Shown here piece after piece: positions 1-6,087 of a stretch of 10,736 nucleotides of DNA (position 1 is its first letter; every line of letters starts with the position of its first letter). Position numbers and translations under genes: made by a program. Under the pieces are notes generated by a model that saw only the letters and a list, made by a program, of their open reading frames with translations, was not told the DNA's origin and ran no database searches. The stretch is from NCBI GenBank assembly GCA_964512045.1, contig CAZEJK010000173.1, forward strand, positions 1-10,736, given 5' to 3'. The DNA comes from CAZEJK01 sp964512045 (GTDB lineage: Bacteria; Acidobacteriota; Thermoanaerobaculia; Thermoanaerobaculales; Sulfomarinibacteraceae).

Positions 1-2
1 AC

Positions 3-1013
3 ATCGACAGGGAGACGACGGCCGCTGAAGGCGTGCGGCATGCCATGTTGTCCGTGCCGGATCGAGAGAAGAAGAGTGTGCTGCTGGACATGATCCAGAG
101 CGGCGACATCAGGACGGCCCTGGTGTTCACGAGGACGAAGCACCGTGCCAACAGGTTGACCAAGTTTCTGACCGGCGCCGGAGTGCAGTGCGACAGGATC
201 CATGGAAACCGGAGCCAGCCGCAGCGAGAGGCGGCGCTGGCGGCGTTCAAGGAAGGCCGGATCCGGATCTTGGTGGCGACGGATATCGCATCGCGCGGTA
301 TCGACGTCGAAGCGTTGCCGCATGTGGTGAACTTTGACGTGCCGGGCCAGCCGGAGGACTACATCCACCGTGTCGGTCGCACCGCCCGCGCGCGCCTGAC
401 CGGCGATGCTCTGACGCTCGTATCGCCCTCCGAGCACGATGCGCTCCGGGCCATCGAGCGGACCATGGGGCAGCGGCTGGACCGTTGGCCAGGTGAGGCG
501 CTCCAGCACCCTGTACGAAGCGCTGCTCTCGACGAGAGTGCTGCGTATCACGAACACCGATCGCACGGCACGAGCCGTTCGAATGCGCGAAGATCATACG
601 GGCCGACCACCGGGGTGGGTCCGGAGCCGAGCGGGTGCGAGGCCCGCTCTTCTACCCGGATGGGAGACCGTCCCCTGAAGCGGGACCGCGTCTCCAAGGA
701 CACGAGGAAGAGTATGTCGAAGAAGCTGTTTGTTGGAAGTTTGAGCTGGAACACTGATGATCACGGCCTGCGTGAGGCGTTTGCGCAGCACGGCGAGGTC
801 AGCGAGGCGAAGGTGATCACCGATCGCGACACCGGTCGCTCGAGGGGTTTCGGTTTCGTGACCTTCGAGGACGATAGTGCCGCCGAGAAGGCGATCGCTG
901 CCCTCAACCAGAGCGAGCTGGATGGCCGCACCATCCGGGTCGATGTGGCTCAGGACAAGGAGCGCAGCGGCGGTCGCGGCGGTGGTGGCGGCGGCGGCGG
1001 TCGGCGCTGGTAA
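3..1013 (+). CDS. DEAD-box RNA helicase C-terminal half continuous with an RRM domain (5' partial)
   Basis: The frame is open at the left edge, so the N-terminal helicase lobe (Walker A, DEAD box) lies outside. Counting from the GTG at 33, the RecA2 lobe shows motif IV (ALVFTRTK, 29-36), HGNRSQPQRE (58-66), motif V (LVATDIASRGIDV, 80-92) and motif VI (YIHRVGRTARA, 110-120). These are the RNA- and ATP-contacting motifs of RhlE-type RNA helicases. Residues about 150-225 are a basic, Ser/Arg-rich, low-complexity linker. Residues 230-308 are an RRM with RNP2 (LFVGSL, 232-237) and RNP1 (RGFGFVTF, 271-278), followed by a Gly/Arg-rich tail (312-326). There is no stop between helicase and RRM. Either this is a genuine fusion, or the RRM is also made separately from an internal start at 714. 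Likely role: RNA unwinding and chaperoning, for example ribosome assembly, RNA decay or cold adaptation. The domain calls are firm; the fusion is what the DNA shows, and its expression as one protein is inferred. Confidence 0.85.
   Translation: MDRETTAAEGVRHAMLSVPDREKKSVLLDMIQSGDIRTALVFTRTKHRANRLTKFLTGAGVQCDRIHGNRSQPQREAALAAFKEGRIRILVATDIASRGIDVEALPHVVNFDVPGQPEDYIHRVGRTARARLTGDALTLVSPSEHDALRAIERTMGQRLDRWPGEALQHPVRSAALDESAAYHEHRSHGTSRSNARRSYGPTTGVGPEPSGCEARSSTRMGDRPLKRDRVSKDTRKSMSKKLFVGSLSWNTDDHGLREAFAQHGEVSEAKVITDRDTGRSRGFGFVTFEDDSAAEKAIAALNQSELDGRTIRVDVAQDKERSGGRGGGGGGGGRRW
714..1013 (+). CDS. possible separately translated RRM RNA-binding protein (internal start in the helicase frame)
   Basis: ATG at 714 begins MSKKLFVGSLSW, which is how stand-alone bacterial RRM proteins usually begin. 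It is preceded by a purine-rich ribosome-binding site, GAGGAAG at 704-710, at good spacing. From here the product is 99 residues: one complete RRM (RNP2 LFVGSL, RNP1 RGFGFVTF) plus a Gly/Arg-rich tail, the size and layout typical of small single-RRM proteins of bacteria, which bind single-stranded RNA. It shares the frame and stop of the upstream helicase, so it could be an internal translation product, the only real form of the RRM, or merely the last domain of the fusion. I list it as an alternative, not as an extra gene. Confidence 0.45.
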   Translation: MSKKLFVGSLSWNTDDHGLREAFAQHGEVSEAKVITDRDTGRSRGFGFVTFEDDSAAEKAIAALNQSELDGRTIRVDVAQDKERSGGRGGGGGGGGRRW

Positions 1014-1040
1014 CACCTCAGCTCATAGGATGACCAAACG

Positions 1041-1066
1041 AACGCCCCTCCGCTCGGAGGGGCGTT
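1041..1066. terminator. strong hairpin terminator between convergent genes
   Basis: An 11-bp perfect stem (AACGCCCCTCC at 1041-1051 with GGAGGGGCGTT at 1056-1066) closes a 4-nt GCTC loop and is followed by TTGTCTGT on the plus strand. It lies 28 bases after the helicase/RRM stop and 45 bases from the end of the convergent hydrolase gene, so it probably stops transcription from both sides. The T-tract is weak, as is usual in GC-rich genomes. Confidence 0.8.
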
Positions 1067-1110
1067 TGTCTGTGGGTCCGTTGCGGAGGTCCTGGCACCG
1101 GGCGCCGTCG

Positions 1111-3135
1111 CTACACCAGGTCTCTCGGGATGACGCTGGTCCAGTTTCGCGAGTAGATCCTCTGGTCACCTTCGAAGGCGTCCAGGCGTGCATGGAGGTG
1201 AAACTCCGTCTCGTTGGAGGTGAGGCGCGTGAAGGTCTCGGTGCGGACGTTCCACTCGTCCCGGCACATCGCGTACACCCAGTGCACCTCACCCTGGACG
1301 CTGTTCAGGTCGTCGTCCTGGACCGAGTATCGCTCGACCGCCCGCTCGTGCACCTCCGTTCCGATCGCGTGGAGGTGGCGGATGCCCTCGTTCTTGACGA
1401 CCTCGAGCGTGGAGGTGTCTGTTGCCAGGTCGCGGGTGACCGTCCAGCGGCGCTCAGGGGGTTCGATGAACGAGACCTTCTCGGGCTCGGCCGAGGTCGG
1501 CTCGCCCAGTGACCGCAGCTCAGTATCCTTCGGGCGAGGCGGACGGACCGGTAGGGTCAGCGTGCTCGAACCGGTGGAGATCGCAAGCTGCACGAGCTGT
1601 GGAGGGGGCCATGCAAGTGGCCAGTACGACGTGGAGATGGCGAGGCGGATACGGTGTCCGGCGGGAAAGACCTGGGCGACGTGGTTGAGGGCGACCGAGA
1701 CCCGGTAGGCAGTGCCGGGCTCCAGCGGTTCTGGCTCCTCGTGGCTGTCGCGGTGGGTCAGGTTGAGGAGGCCATAGGTGACTCGAGTCACCTTGTGGTC
1801 CGGTTGGACGTCTGACAGACGAACGGCCACCATCGCCACCGGACGGTTGGAGGTCAGCTGCAGCTCGACTACGGGCGCTCCGAGGATCTCAAGCGGTTCT
1901 GCAAGGGGGGCGGAGTCGAACACGAGTGCACCTCCGTCCTCTTCGCGCTGATCGCCCGGCAGGTCAGGCGGCGAAGCGTAGGCGCACCATTTCCCGGCGT
2001 ACAGTCCATGCCGGAGCGGTGACTGCGCCGTCAGGTTGCAGTCTTCGAGAGGCGCGTCGGACGAATCGGCCAGCCGGAGAGGTTGCAGATGAAACGTCCT
2101 GGGCCGGACGCGCTCGGACGGCCACTGGTCCTCTGCCACCCAGCGTCCCGGTCGTTCGTCGTAATGTGTGCTCGGAGGTACGCTGTCCTGCATCCACGCG
2201 CGCAGGGAGGGTTCCGACTCCACTCCAGTCCGTTCTCCTTTCAGCCACCGGTCCCACCAACGGATCACCTCACCGAGGAAATCGATTGCCGGTCCCGGCT
2301 GACCGAAGTGGGGGTAGCGGTGGCTCCAGGGCCCGATCAGCCCGCAACACGGTGACTCGAGGTTGGCGACCAGTCGAAAGACCGCGTTGGAGTAGCCGTC
2401 GGCCCAGCCACTGACGGCGAGTACGGGACATCGGATCCGAGCGTAGTCTTCGCAGACGGAGCCGTGCTTCCAGTAGCGATCGCGCCGCTGATGGCTCAGC
2501 CAGTTGTCGAGCCACAGGCCGGAGCGTTCCAGCCGCTCCATCCACATATCCCGCCAGCGGTCGCCGACGAGCTCGGGATCGGGCGGGATCGAGTTCCGGT
2601 GGAACATGACGGAGGCCCACGAAAGGTTGTCGCCGAGCAGACAGCCGCCCATGTAGTGGACGTCATCTGCGTAGCGGTCGTCGGTGGAGCACACCGTGAC
2701 CACGGCCTGCAGCTCGGGCGGTTGCATCGCGGCAATCTGCAGGCCGTTGAAGCCGCCCCATGAGATCCCGATCATTCCGACCGCTCCGGTGCACCACGGC
2801 TGTTGACCGATCCAACGCAGTACGTCGACACCGTCGTCCAGCTCTTGGTGGAGGTACTCGTCGGCGAGGACGCCATCGGAGTCACCACTGCCACGCATAT
2901 CCACCCGCAAACAGGCGTAGCCGTGGCCGGCCATGTAGCGGTGGTCCATGCCGTCGCGGATCCTCGTGCGGTCGCGTTTGCGGTACGGAGTGTACTCCAG
3001 CACAGCGGGAACTGGAGCCTCCTCGGCGCCCTCCGGAATCCACGCTCGGGCGGCGAGGCGGGTGCCATCCGACATCGGGATCCACAGGTTCTCGATCTCA
3101 CGGACGCGGCACGGAGGATCAGTGACTGTGCGCAT
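1111..3135 (-). CDS. CocE/NonD family serine hydrolase (peptidase S15-like)
   Basis: A 674-residue alpha/beta hydrolase. The nucleophile elbow GISWGG places the catalytic Ser at 125. SGWADGY gives the acid Asp246 and IGPWSH the base His272. The EYTPYRKRD segment (47-55) carries the tyrosines that in CocE-type enzymes form the oxyanion hole. A jelly-roll domain like that of X-Pro dipeptidyl peptidases follows from about residue 345 to 560 (VFDSAPLAEPLEILG and AGHRIRLAIST are typical). About 110 further residues form an extra C-terminal part, making it longer than classical cocaine esterase. No signal peptide is evident, so it is probably cytoplasmic. Family members hydrolyse esters or amides, including acyl-amino-acid and peptide bonds; the substrate here is unknown. 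The start ATG has AAGGAGA about 12 bases upstream. It begins 23 bases after the ATP-grasp gene stops, so the two are very probably co-transcribed. Confidence 0.88.
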   Translation of the reverse strand: MRTVTDPPCRVREIENLWIPMSDGTRLAARAWIPEGAEEAPVPAVLEYTPYRKRDRTRIRDGMDHRYMAGHGYACLRVDMRGSGDSDGVLADEYLHQELDDGVDVLRWIGQQPWCTGAVGMIGISWGGFNGLQIAAMQPPELQAVVTVCSTDDRYADDVHYMGGCLLGDNLSWASVMFHRNSIPPDPELVGDRWRDMWMERLERSGLWLDNWLSHQRRDRYWKHGSVCEDYARIRCPVLAVSGWADGYSNAVFRLVANLESPCCGLIGPWSHRYPHFGQPGPAIDFLGEVIRWWDRWLKGERTGVESEPSLRAWMQDSVPPSTHYDERPGRWVAEDQWPSERVRPRTFHLQPLRLADSSDAPLEDCNLTAQSPLRHGLYAGKWCAYASPPDLPGDQREEDGGALVFDSAPLAEPLEILGAPVVELQLTSNRPVAMVAVRLSDVQPDHKVTRVTYGLLNLTHRDSHEEPEPLEPGTAYRVSVALNHVAQVFPAGHRIRLAISTSYWPLAWPPPQLVQLAISTGSSTLTLPVRPPRPKDTELRSLGEPTSAEPEKVSFIEPPERRWTVTRDLATDTSTLEVVKNEGIRHLHAIGTEVHERAVERYSVQDDDLNSVQGEVHWVYAMCRDEWNVRTETFTRLTSNETEFHLHARLDAFEGDQRIYSRNWTSVIPRDLV

Positions 3136-3158
3136 GGGTGGGCAGAGTCTCCTTGTCT

Positions 3159-4451
3159 TCAGCTGGTGGATGGGGCCGGGTCGATCTCGAAGCGGAGCAG
3201 CTCTTCACACCGCTCCCACTGCTCGAGCAGCTGCTCGTCGGTGTCGCCCCCGAGGTACGCCACGGCGAGCCGGTAGCTGTACGGTTCCTGATCCTCCAGC
3301 TCCGAGAGCCTGTCGCCCTCGCTGACGTGGACGCGGACGATGGCGCCCGGGATCTCCCGTTGGAGCTGGCGGACCTCCTCCTCGCTCGGAGTGCGTGTGA
3401 CGACACCGTCGCGAAACGCCCGGGCGTGGAACTTCGATGCCACTCCGCAATCACCGCATCGAGATGGAGGTGTGGGGGACTGGCCCGTTGCAATCTGGAC
3501 GAGGACTTGGTGGTTCGACACACCATCGACCTTGCGGAAGAGGTCGCTGTGGGATTGCGAGATACGGGTGTTGAGCTCGAGGAGCTGTAGCCGGTCGGTC
3601 TCGGAGTCGTAGAAGACCTCGATGTTGAACGGCCAGCTCGTGAAACCGATGCGGGACATCACCTGGCGCGCCATGGTCGCGGCGCGCTGTTGGACCGATT
3701 GCGGAAGCTGAGACGGGTAACGGTACCGGAAGAACGAGGTGGTGTTCGGGTAGTTGATCGAGTCGATCATGCCGTAGACATGCACATCGCCATCGACGGC
3801 ATACCCCGCGACGGTGTGCTGACTTCCGGTGAGGAGCTCCTCAGCAACGCACCACGATCCGTCAATACCCTCGATGTCCGCGGGTCGTGCGATCCGTGAG
3901 AGAAAGTGGTTGAAGGGCTTTGCAAACCTGGAGATGCCCTGGCGAAGCTGACGGATAGCGTCAACGAGATCAGCGTCGCTCGAGATCTTGAAGCCGAGCT
4001 GCGATGCGAACGCTTTCACCGGCTTGATCCAGAACGGGTAGGGCAGGTCGATGTCGGCCACCGACGCCTCGTCCGCCGGGTCGACTGCCCTGAACTGGGG
4101 GACTGCCTCCGGGACGACCTCCTGCTGGGTGAGTCGGCTCCAGTACTTGTGCTCGCAGTTCACGACGCTCCTCAGGTGAGGGCCGGTGGTGTCGAACTCG
4201 TCGATCAGAATCGGCACCATGAGGCTGATCGGGAAGTCCCAGAACCCGATGATGCCGTCCACCGAGCCTGGAGTCTCGCGGATCCTCTCCCGGGCGCGGT
4301 CGAGCCAACGGTCGATCGGGTAGCGCTCGGCACCCTGAACGCGCTCCAGAGACAGGACCTCGTGAAAGCTGTACTGATCAACATTCTCGATCTGGTGCAG
4401 CAGCTCGCTGTTGACCTCGTCAAGGCCAACCACGAAAACATTGAGACCCAT
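3159..4451 (-). CDS. ATP-grasp domain ligase-like protein
   Basis: A 430-residue protein with the layout of carboxylate-amine/thiol ligases of the ATP-grasp superfamily. An N-terminal Rossmann-like part (MGLNVFVVGLDEVN, 1-14) resembles the pre-ATP-grasp fold. HKYWSR at 101-106 and FWIKPVKAFASQLGF at 140-154 supply the two nucleotide-binding lysines (102, 143), and AEELLTG (203-209) the hinge. NIEVF (Glu278) and LELNTRISQSHSD (Glu292, Asn294) give the Mg-ATP acidic residues. About 100 residues follow the fold. The family joins a carboxylate, through an acyl phosphate, to an amine or other nucleophile; the substrate is not evident. It is the first gene of an operon with the downstream CocE/NonD hydrolase. 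The ATG follows a GGGAGGGAGGG ribosome-binding site, which fixes the start. The fold is quite certain; the reaction is not. Confidence 0.82.
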   Translation of the reverse strand: MGLNVFVVGLDEVNSELLHQIENVDQYSFHEVLSLERVQGAERYPIDRWLDRARERIRETPGSVDGIIGFWDFPISLMVPILIDEFDTTGPHLRSVVNCEHKYWSRLTQQEVVPEAVPQFRAVDPADEASVADIDLPYPFWIKPVKAFASQLGFKISSDADLVDAIRQLRQGISRFAKPFNHFLSRIARPADIEGIDGSWCVAEELLTGSQHTVAGYAVDGDVHVYGMIDSINYPNTTSFFRYRYPSQLPQSVQQRAATMARQVMSRIGFTSWPFNIEVFYDSETDRLQLLELNTRISQSHSDLFRKVDGVSNHQVLVQIATGQSPTPPSRCGDCGVASKFHARAFRDGVVTRTPSEEEVRQLQREIPGAIVRVHVSEGDRLSELEDQEPYSYRLAVAYLGGDTDEQLLEQWERCEELLRFEIDPAPSTS

Positions 4452-4834
4452 GCGCCCTCCCTCCCTGTCGGCCCCAGACGACTGCCGCCAACATCAGAGC
4501 TCGGATTTAGGGTACGGGTCGGCGGAGGGACAGTGAGCCGGAGCAAGCCGCCAAACGCGGTCGGGGTTGCCCCGATGCTCGTGAGCATGTGCAAAGCCTT
4601 CTCGCTCAGTCACGGGCGATCCCTCGGTCATCTCTCGGGGCAAGCCCTGTACCCGTGAGCGGTGGTGGGTGACAGAGTGGAGGATCGAGACGACAGACCG
4701 AGCCACGACGCGAACGACCCGGGGCTCGGTTTGATGAGGACGCGGAGAGCCCGAGCCGTAAGGGGCTCGAACGCTCAACGGCCAATGGCTCCGTCCGGGT
4801 CGGGAGTGCGTGGCTGCAACGATCGGGAGGAACC
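4452..4834. other. 383-bp divergent intergenic region, no gene supported
   Basis: Spacer between the ATP-grasp operon (leftward) and dodecin (rightward), which must hold both promoters. Short frames exist on both strands, but none has a ribosome-binding site together with recognisable protein character. On the minus strand TACCCT at 4514-4509 could be a -10 element for the operon, without a convincing -35. The right-hand third is rich in hairpins and is listed separately. Confidence 0.4.
4720..4794 (+). promoter_or_regulatory. hairpin-rich leader upstream of dodecin, with mutually exclusive stems
   Basis: GGGGCTCG occurs twice (4721-4728 and 4762-4769). CCGAGCC at 4751-4757 can pair either with GGCTCGG at 4723-4729 (7 bp) or, as CGAGCC at 4752-4757, with GGCTCG at 4764-4769 (6 bp, loop GTAAGG). 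The two structures exclude each other. A further stem joins ACGGCC at 4778-4783 to its partner at 4787-4794 with a bulge, about 40 bases before the dodecin ATG. I could not match it to a known riboswitch consensus. It may be a regulatory leader or chance pairing in GC-rich DNA. Confidence 0.25.
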
Positions 4835-5038
4835 ATGTCAGTTGCCAAGGTGATCGAGATCAGTGCCGAGTCGAAGAAGGGCTTCGACGATGCCCTCGAG
4901 GACGGGATCAAGGAGGCCGGGAAGTCGGTCAAGAACATCCAGAGCGTGTGGGTGAAGGATCAGGAGGTCCAGGTCAAGAACAACTCGATCTCGTCGTATC
5001 GGGTGCACCTGAAGGTGACATTCCTCGTCGGCGACTGA
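4835..5038 (+). CDS. dodecin, flavin-storage protein
   Basis: A 67-residue protein, the usual length of dodecins, matching the family throughout: MSVAKVIEISAES at the start, a helix with FDDALEDGIKEAGK (17-30), then NIQSVWVKDQEV and YRVHLKVTFLV. Trp39 in SVWV corresponds to the aromatic residue that stacks on the flavin isoalloxazine ring. Dodecins assemble into hollow dodecamers in the cytoplasm that bind flavins (or coenzyme A in some species), buffering free flavin and limiting photochemical damage. GGGAGG at 4825-4830, four bases before ATG, fixes the start. The gene is monocistronic: an unusual hairpin-rich leader precedes it and two hairpin terminators follow. The nearest gene downstream is convergent. 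Confidence 0.95.
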   Translation: MSVAKVIEISAESKKGFDDALEDGIKEAGKSVKNIQSVWVKDQEVQVKNNSISSYRVHLKVTFLVGD

Positions 5039-5047
5039 TACCCGCCG

Positions 5048-5065
5048 GCGTGCTCCCGAGCACGC
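5048..5065 (+). terminator. hairpin directly after dodecin
   Basis: GCGTGCT (5048-5054) pairs with AGCACGC (5059-5065) across a CCCG loop, 10 bases after the dodecin stop, followed by TTC. It may act with the larger stem just downstream as a tandem terminator. Confidence 0.5.
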
Positions 5066-5087
5066 TTCAGAACAGCACGTGGAACCA

Positions 5088-5120
5088 ACCACCGGGCGAG
5101 CGTCACGCTCGCCCGGTGGT
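5088..5120. terminator. 15-bp perfect stem, bidirectional terminator
   Basis: Bases 5088-5102 pair perfectly with 5106-5120 around a 3-base TCA loop, giving a very stable GC-rich hairpin. It lies between the convergent dodecin and Bax-inhibitor-1 genes, 27 bases from the end of the latter, so it can terminate both. There is no U-tract on the plus strand (GTGTGTG follows). Confidence 0.8.
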
Positions 5121-5146
5121 GTGTGTGGAACCGGTGTGTCGCGAGG

Positions 5147-5851
5147 TCAGTCGCGTGCCAGGAACAGGCGCAGGACGTACCACAGCATGAGCGCCACTGA
5201 GGCGAACAGCTGCAGCGCTGCGGCCACATGACGGTCCGTCGGGAAGTGGTGGATCACGTTGGAGGTGTCGTACAGGATGGCGGCGCCTGCGAACACGATC
5301 ATCCCGACCGAGAACCACGTGCCGAGCTGGAAGCCGAAGAGCACCGCCGCGACGATACCCACCAACGCCATGATCCCGATCCAGCGCAGGAAGGCGCCGA
5401 GGAACGAGAAGTCCTTGCGGGACAGGAACGCCACTGCGGTCAGGCAGACGAAGCCGATGCCGGTGACGCTGGCGGCACTCTGGACGGCGCCGGGCGCCAC
5501 ACTGAACGCGAGCCACAGCAGCGGGACGAAGATGATCGCCTCGGCCAGCACGAAGCCGCCGAGAGCGGCATATTGAGCCGGGAGTGACCGCGCCTTGAAT
5601 GCCACGTGGCTCGCGAGCCAGCTCACCAGCACGAAGCCTCCCAGGATCAGGAGCCATGACGTGCCAAGCATGGCTCTCGCCATGTGCTCCGCCACCCCGG
5701 AGGAGAACAGCATCCACTCGATCAGGACGAATGCCAGGACGGCGCCGAGTAGATGCAGGTAGGTGCGAACGATGAACGCCTCGCGGGCGGTCTGCTCGCC
5801 GATCGCCTCGTACGGCCGACTGGTCAGATCCTGGGACTGGTTTGGGTTCAT
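5147..5851 (-). CDS. Bax inhibitor-1 / YccA family membrane protein
   Basis: A 234-residue integral membrane protein. The first about 28 residues are hydrophilic (MNPNQSQDLTSRPYEA), followed by seven hydrophobic spans at roughly 30-51, 65-84, 93-118, 124-145, 152-174, 177-197 and 208-230, the count typical of the BI-1 (UPF0005) superfamily. Family hallmarks include the ILYDTSNVIHHF segment (Asp195 in span 6) and a terminal acidic residue (LFLARD, Asp234); in the bacterial homologue YetJ a pair of late aspartates gates a pH-sensitive calcium leak. E. coli YccA modulates the FtsH protease, so either role is possible. The reading frame stays open upstream to 6160, but AGGAGG four bases before the ATG at 5851 and the match of the family start fix this start. 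TAGACT at 5894-5889 is a plausible -10 box for its own promoter. Confidence 0.88.
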   Translation of the reverse strand: MNPNQSQDLTSRPYEAIGEQTAREAFIVRTYLHLLGAVLAFVLIEWMLFSSGVAEHMARAMLGTSWLLILGGFVLVSWLASHVAFKARSLPAQYAALGGFVLAEAIIFVPLLWLAFSVAPGAVQSAASVTGIGFVCLTAVAFLSRKDFSFLGAFLRWIGIMALVGIVAAVLFGFQLGTWFSVGMIVFAGAAILYDTSNVIHHFPTDRHVAAALQLFASVALMLWYVLRLFLARD

Positions 5852-5888
5852 GACGCCTCCTGCCCAACGTTGTAGTGAAACCACCGAG

Positions 5889-5909
5889 AGTCTACACCAT
5901 GTGTGGCGA
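5889..5909 (-). promoter_or_regulatory. candidate -10 box and short shared motif upstream of the BI-1 gene
   Basis: On the minus strand TAGACT (5894-5889) would give a leader of about 30 bases before the ATG at 5851; no good -35 is present at 17 bp. The adjacent bases 5896-5909 (ACCATGTGTGGCGA on the plus strand) recur exactly at 8860-8873 upstream of the phosphatase gene and contain the interrupted palindrome CCA-TGTG-TGG. Confidence 0.3.
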
Positions 5910-5915
5910 CAGGCT

Positions 5916-5993
5916 CTACTCGACGGTGATGATGCCGAGGAAGCCGTCGACGGTGAGCTGGTCACCGGTGCTGATCTGCGTCGCAACGGTTCC
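5916..5993 (-). pseudogene. 3' remnant of a PEP-utilising enzyme (phosphohistidine swivel domain)
   Basis: Reading the minus strand from 5984 to the TAG at 5918-5916 gives ATQISTGDQLTVDGFLGIITVE. This closely resembles the last residues of the PEP-utilising mobile (swivelling phosphohistidine) domain of PEP synthase and pyruvate phosphate dikinase relatives, where a TxISTGDxLTVDGxxGxV pattern precedes the C-terminus. Upstream the frame immediately becomes the GGAACCGTTG repeat array, so only about 22 codons survive and there is no start codon. The likely history is that expansion or insertion of the repeat/RAYT element removed the rest of the gene. The fragment is short, so the family call rests on one motif. 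Confidence 0.45.
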
Positions 5994-6087
5994 GCAACGG
6001 TTCCCAACAGTTCCAGGTTCATACAACGGTTCCATATACAACGGTTCCTACAACGGTTCCATACAACGGTTCCAGGTTCATATATCC
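5984..6087 (-). repeat. short-repeat array A, 3' side of the RAYT gene
   Basis: On the minus strand a 14-nt prefix GGATATATGAACCT (6087-6074) is followed by GGAACCGTTG (6073-6064) and further copies at 6060-6051, 6048-6039, 6033-6024, 6014-6005 (one mismatch), 6004-5995 and 5993-5984: seven units with irregular 0-9 base gaps. A partial second prefix (TATGAACCT) precedes the one-mismatch copy. The RAYT stop codon lies inside the prefix. The same prefix-plus-unit design recurs at 7119 and 8801. Confidence 0.85.

Noticed and set aside
4494..4640. Possible small minus-strand protein upstream of the ATP-grasp operon
   Set aside because: No ribosome-binding site, no recognisable domain, and a composition unlike the neighbouring genes.
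3906..4658. Plus-strand frame of 250 codons opposite the ATP-grasp gene
   Set aside because: Antisense shadow; the minus-strand frame has the ATP-grasp motifs and a strong ribosome-binding site.
4725..4775. Hammerhead ribozyme (TTGATGAG followed by a stem and CGAAC)
   Set aside because: The core requires CUGANGA and GAAA with three stems; here the first base and the GAAA box do not match, and stems I and III are missing.
5984..6073. CRISPR-like array
   Set aside because: Units are only 10 bases with 0-9-base gaps, no spacer-sized unique segments, and no cas genes.
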